Positions 5,962 through 8,496 of a stretch of DNA of 8,496 nucleotides are shown piece after piece. The notes below the pieces were generated by a model. The model did not search any database. It was given only the letters and a program-made list of their open reading frames with translations, and was not told the origin of the DNA. Origin of the DNA: Actinomycetes bacterium (GTDB lineage Bacteria > Actinomycetota > Acidimicrobiia > Acidimicrobiales > UBA8190). The DNA is taken from assembly GCA_021779775.1 (NCBI GenBank), contig JAJYAB010000066.1, positions 1 to 8,496 of the forward strand, given 5' to 3'. The position numbers and the translations under genes are program-made. Positions within the stretch are counted from its first letter, which is position 1. Every line of letters starts with the position of its first letter.

Positions 5962-7683
5962 TCACATCTGCTGCGGTGCCTCCATGCCGAGCAGGTCGAG
6001 GCCGCGTGCCAAGGTCCGGGCGACCAGGTCGGCCAGCGCCAGCCGGCCGGCCCGCACCTGCCCTTCGGCCTTGAGCACCGGGCACTGCTCGTAGAACGCG
6101 GTGAACGTCGCCGCCAGGTCGAACAGGTAGCCGGCCAGCCGGCTGGGAGCCTGGGCGGACCGTGCCGCGTCGAGCGCCCCGGCGAAGCCGAGCAGGTGCA
6201 GCGCCAGGGCGCGCTCGGCGGGTTCGGCCAGCACCGGCCGGGTGCCCGGCGGTGGCGGCTCGACGCGACCCCGGCGGAAGATCGACCGGATCCGGGCGTG
6301 TGCATACTGCAGGTAGGGACCGGTATCGCCTTCGAACCCCAGCATGCGGTCCCAGTCGAACACGTAGTCGCGGGCCCGGTCGGTCGACAGGTCGGCGTAC
6401 TTGACGGCGCCTACCCCGAGGGCGCGGGCCACCGCGGCACGGGACGCGACGGGGAGGTCGCCACCACGCTCGGCCAGGGCGTCGGCCGCTCGCCGGACCC
6501 CTTCGTCGAGCAGGTCGACCAGCTTCACCGACTCGCCTGAGCGGCTCCGCAGCATCTTCCGGTCCGGGGCGAGCACGTTGCCGAAAGCCACGTGGACCGC
6601 CTCGACGCTGTCAGGGAGCCATCCGGCCATGCGGGCCACCGCCATGCACATCTGCAGGTGCTGCGCCTGGGGGGCGCCGACGACGTAGAGGATCTGGGTG
6701 GCACCGAGGCGCTGCACCCGGTCGCGGATGGCCGCCAGGTCGGTGGCGCCGTAGCCAAAACCACCGTCGGACTTCTGCACGATCAGGGGCAGCGGGTCCC
6801 CCGACCGGTTGGCGAACCCCGGCGGGAACACGCAACGCGCCCCGTCGTCCTCCTGCAGCAGCCCGAGCTTGTCGAGGTCCTCCACCACGCCCGGCAGCAT
6901 CGGGTTGTAGAAGCTCTCCCCCACCACGTCGCCGTCGGTCAGGAGCACCCCGAGCTTGGCGTACACCTCGTCGAAGTAGGCGACGCTCTGCCCGACCAGG
7001 ACCCGCCAGAGCCGGATGGTGTCGGGGTCGCCGGACTGCAGGAGGACCACCCGCCGCCGGCTCCGCTCCTGGAACGACGGATCCCCGTCGAACGACGACC
7101 GGGCCTGGCGGTAGAAGGCGTCGAGGTCGCCCACCGACAGGTCGTGGACAGCCTTCTCCTCGCCCAGGTCGACCAGGTGCTCGATGAGCATGCCGAAGGG
7201 CGTGCCCCAGTCCCCCACATGGTTCTCGCGCACCACCTGGTGGCCGGCGTGCCCGGCCATACGGGCCAGCGCATCGCCGATGATCGTCGACCGCAGGTGG
7301 CCGACGTGCATCTCTTTGGCCACGTTGGGCGCCGAGTAGTCGACGACCACCACAGCCGGATCGGCGGCCAGCGGCACGCCCAGCCGGTCATCGGCCGCCA
7401 TGGCGGCCACCTGGCCGGCCACGAAGTCGTCCGACAGCACCAGGTTCAAGAACCCCGGACCGCTCACGTCCACCGACCGGCACACGTCGGCCAGATCGGC
7501 AGCAGCGGCGATCTCCTCGGCCAGCGGGCGCGGGGGGCGCCGGAGCCGCTTGGCCAGCGCCAGCGCGCCGTTGGCCTGCAGGTCGGCATGCTCAGACAGC
7601 CGGAGCACCGGGTCGGCACCCGGCTCCACGGTGTCGAACGCCGCCTGCAGACGCTCGGCCAGGATGCTCCTCGTGTCGCGCAT
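5962..7683 (-). CDS. argS: Arginyl-tRNA synthetase (class I)
   Basis: 573 residues, the usual length. It charges tRNA-Arg with arginine using ATP in the cytosol. In order: an N-terminal additional domain (about 1-105), the SAPNVAKEMHVGHLRS block with the HIGH-type motif HVGH (126-129), the NHVGDWGTPFGMLIEHL block (154-170), the KMSKS-equivalent loop KMLRSRSGESVKLVDLLDE (376-394), the DYVFDWDRMLGFEGDTGPYL block (439-458), and the all-helical anticodon-binding domain ending in the characteristic terminal Met (EAPQQM). All key blocks are present and no frameshift is seen. The ATG at 7683 fits the family's N-terminus; the frame stays open upstream, but that region is antisense to acnA. No strong Shine-Dalgarno is seen, only a GGGG run directly before the ATG. 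It is divergent from acnA and lies 123 bp upstream of the transport operon on the same strand. Confidence 0.97.
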   Translation of the reverse strand: MRDTRSILAERLQAAFDTVEPGADPVLRLSEHADLQANGALALAKRLRRPPRPLAEEIAAAADLADVCRSVDVSGPGFLNLVLSDDFVAGQVAAMAADDRLGVPLAADPAVVVVDYSAPNVAKEMHVGHLRSTIIGDALARMAGHAGHQVVRENHVGDWGTPFGMLIEHLVDLGEEKAVHDLSVGDLDAFYRQARSSFDGDPSFQERSRRRVVLLQSGDPDTIRLWRVLVGQSVAYFDEVYAKLGVLLTDGDVVGESFYNPMLPGVVEDLDKLGLLQEDDGARCVFPPGFANRSGDPLPLIVQKSDGGFGYGATDLAAIRDRVQRLGATQILYVVGAPQAQHLQMCMAVARMAGWLPDSVEAVHVAFGNVLAPDRKMLRSRSGESVKLVDLLDEGVRRAADALAERGGDLPVASRAAVARALGVGAVKYADLSTDRARDYVFDWDRMLGFEGDTGPYLQYAHARIRSIFRRGRVEPPPPGTRPVLAEPAERALALHLLGFAGALDAARSAQAPSRLAGYLFDLAATFTAFYEQCPVLKAEGQVRAGRLALADLVARTLARGLDLLGMEAPQQM

Positions 7684-7695
7684 GCCCCATCTTCG

Positions 7696-7728
7696 CGTGG
7701 CTCTGGCGTGGCGCCGGCGTGGCTCCGG
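7696..7728. repeat. Three 11-bp tandem units in the argS-acnA spacer
   Basis: cgtggctctgg, cgtggcgccgg and cgtggctccgg follow one another without gaps. Each pair differs at one or two bases. The array fills almost half of the 75-bp divergent spacer and ends 30 bp before the acnA start. The period of 11 bp is close to one helical turn, so the units would present the same DNA face, as expected for repeated protein-binding sites; simple slippage is an equally good explanation. Confidence 0.8.
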
Positions 7729-7736
7729 CGGTGCAC

Positions 7737-7754
7737 CGACCCCCGGGGGCGGAG
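7737..7754 (+). promoter_or_regulatory. acnA leader: ribosome site GGAG overlapping a GC dyad
   Basis: GGAG at 7751-7754 lies 4 nt before ATG 7759. Just upstream is the perfect palindrome cccccggggg (7740-7749), extended on both sides by ccg and cgg with one unpaired A. The dyad reaches the ribosome site and could be a protein-binding site; with no loop it would be a poor RNA hairpin. GC-rich DNA makes such dyads common. Confidence 0.35.
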
Positions 7755-7758
7755 CACA

Positions 7759-8496
<738 letters not shown>

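Overview
The window is very GC-rich with dense, short-spaced and overlapping genes, GTG and ATG starts, a lipoprotein-type binding protein and full-length bacterial housekeeping enzymes. This fits a high-GC actinobacterium, possibly Acidimicrobiia-like; that placement is inference from base composition and protein flavour, not from a marker search.

Layout. Positions 1-429 (+) hold the C-terminal end of an unrecognised protein that begins before the window. It converges on a five-gene minus-strand block, read right to left from 5838 to 464: a lipoprotein substrate-binding protein, a fused two-domain ABC permease, an ABC ATPase with a C-terminal TOBE-like region, a multi-spanning membrane protein with two ExxE helices (COG4280-like, FTR1-like motif), and a 110-residue Arg-rich small membrane protein. 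Neighbouring genes are 1-2 nt apart or overlap by 8-11 nt, so the block almost certainly works as one translationally coupled operon. It looks like an importer of the Fe(III)/FbpABC type with two extra membrane proteins, but the true substrate is uncertain because the tyrosine pair expected of FbpA is not seen. A 123-bp gap separates the block from argS (5962-7683, minus). A 75-bp spacer then separates argS from the divergent acnA aconitase gene (from 7759, plus), which runs off the right edge.

The most unusual signal is a set of tandem DNA repeats at the gene junctions. Three clear arrays (18/21 bp, 15 bp and 15 bp units) lie in frame at the extreme ends of three genes of the transport operon, and a short two-copy 15-bp repeat lies at the start of a fourth. 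They encode unrelated peptides: Arg-rich RRGTAI/RRVATAI, LPAEP, DGAGL and SQPVA/SQPAA. A further 3 x 11-bp array lies in the non-coding argS-acnA spacer. Every array inside a gene has units divisible by three, and the one outside genes does not. Where units differ within the RRGTAI and LPAEP arrays, many of the differences are synonymous. The encoded tails are acidic on the ATPase and permease and strongly basic on the small membrane protein, which raises an untested idea of tail-tail contact on the cytoplasmic side.
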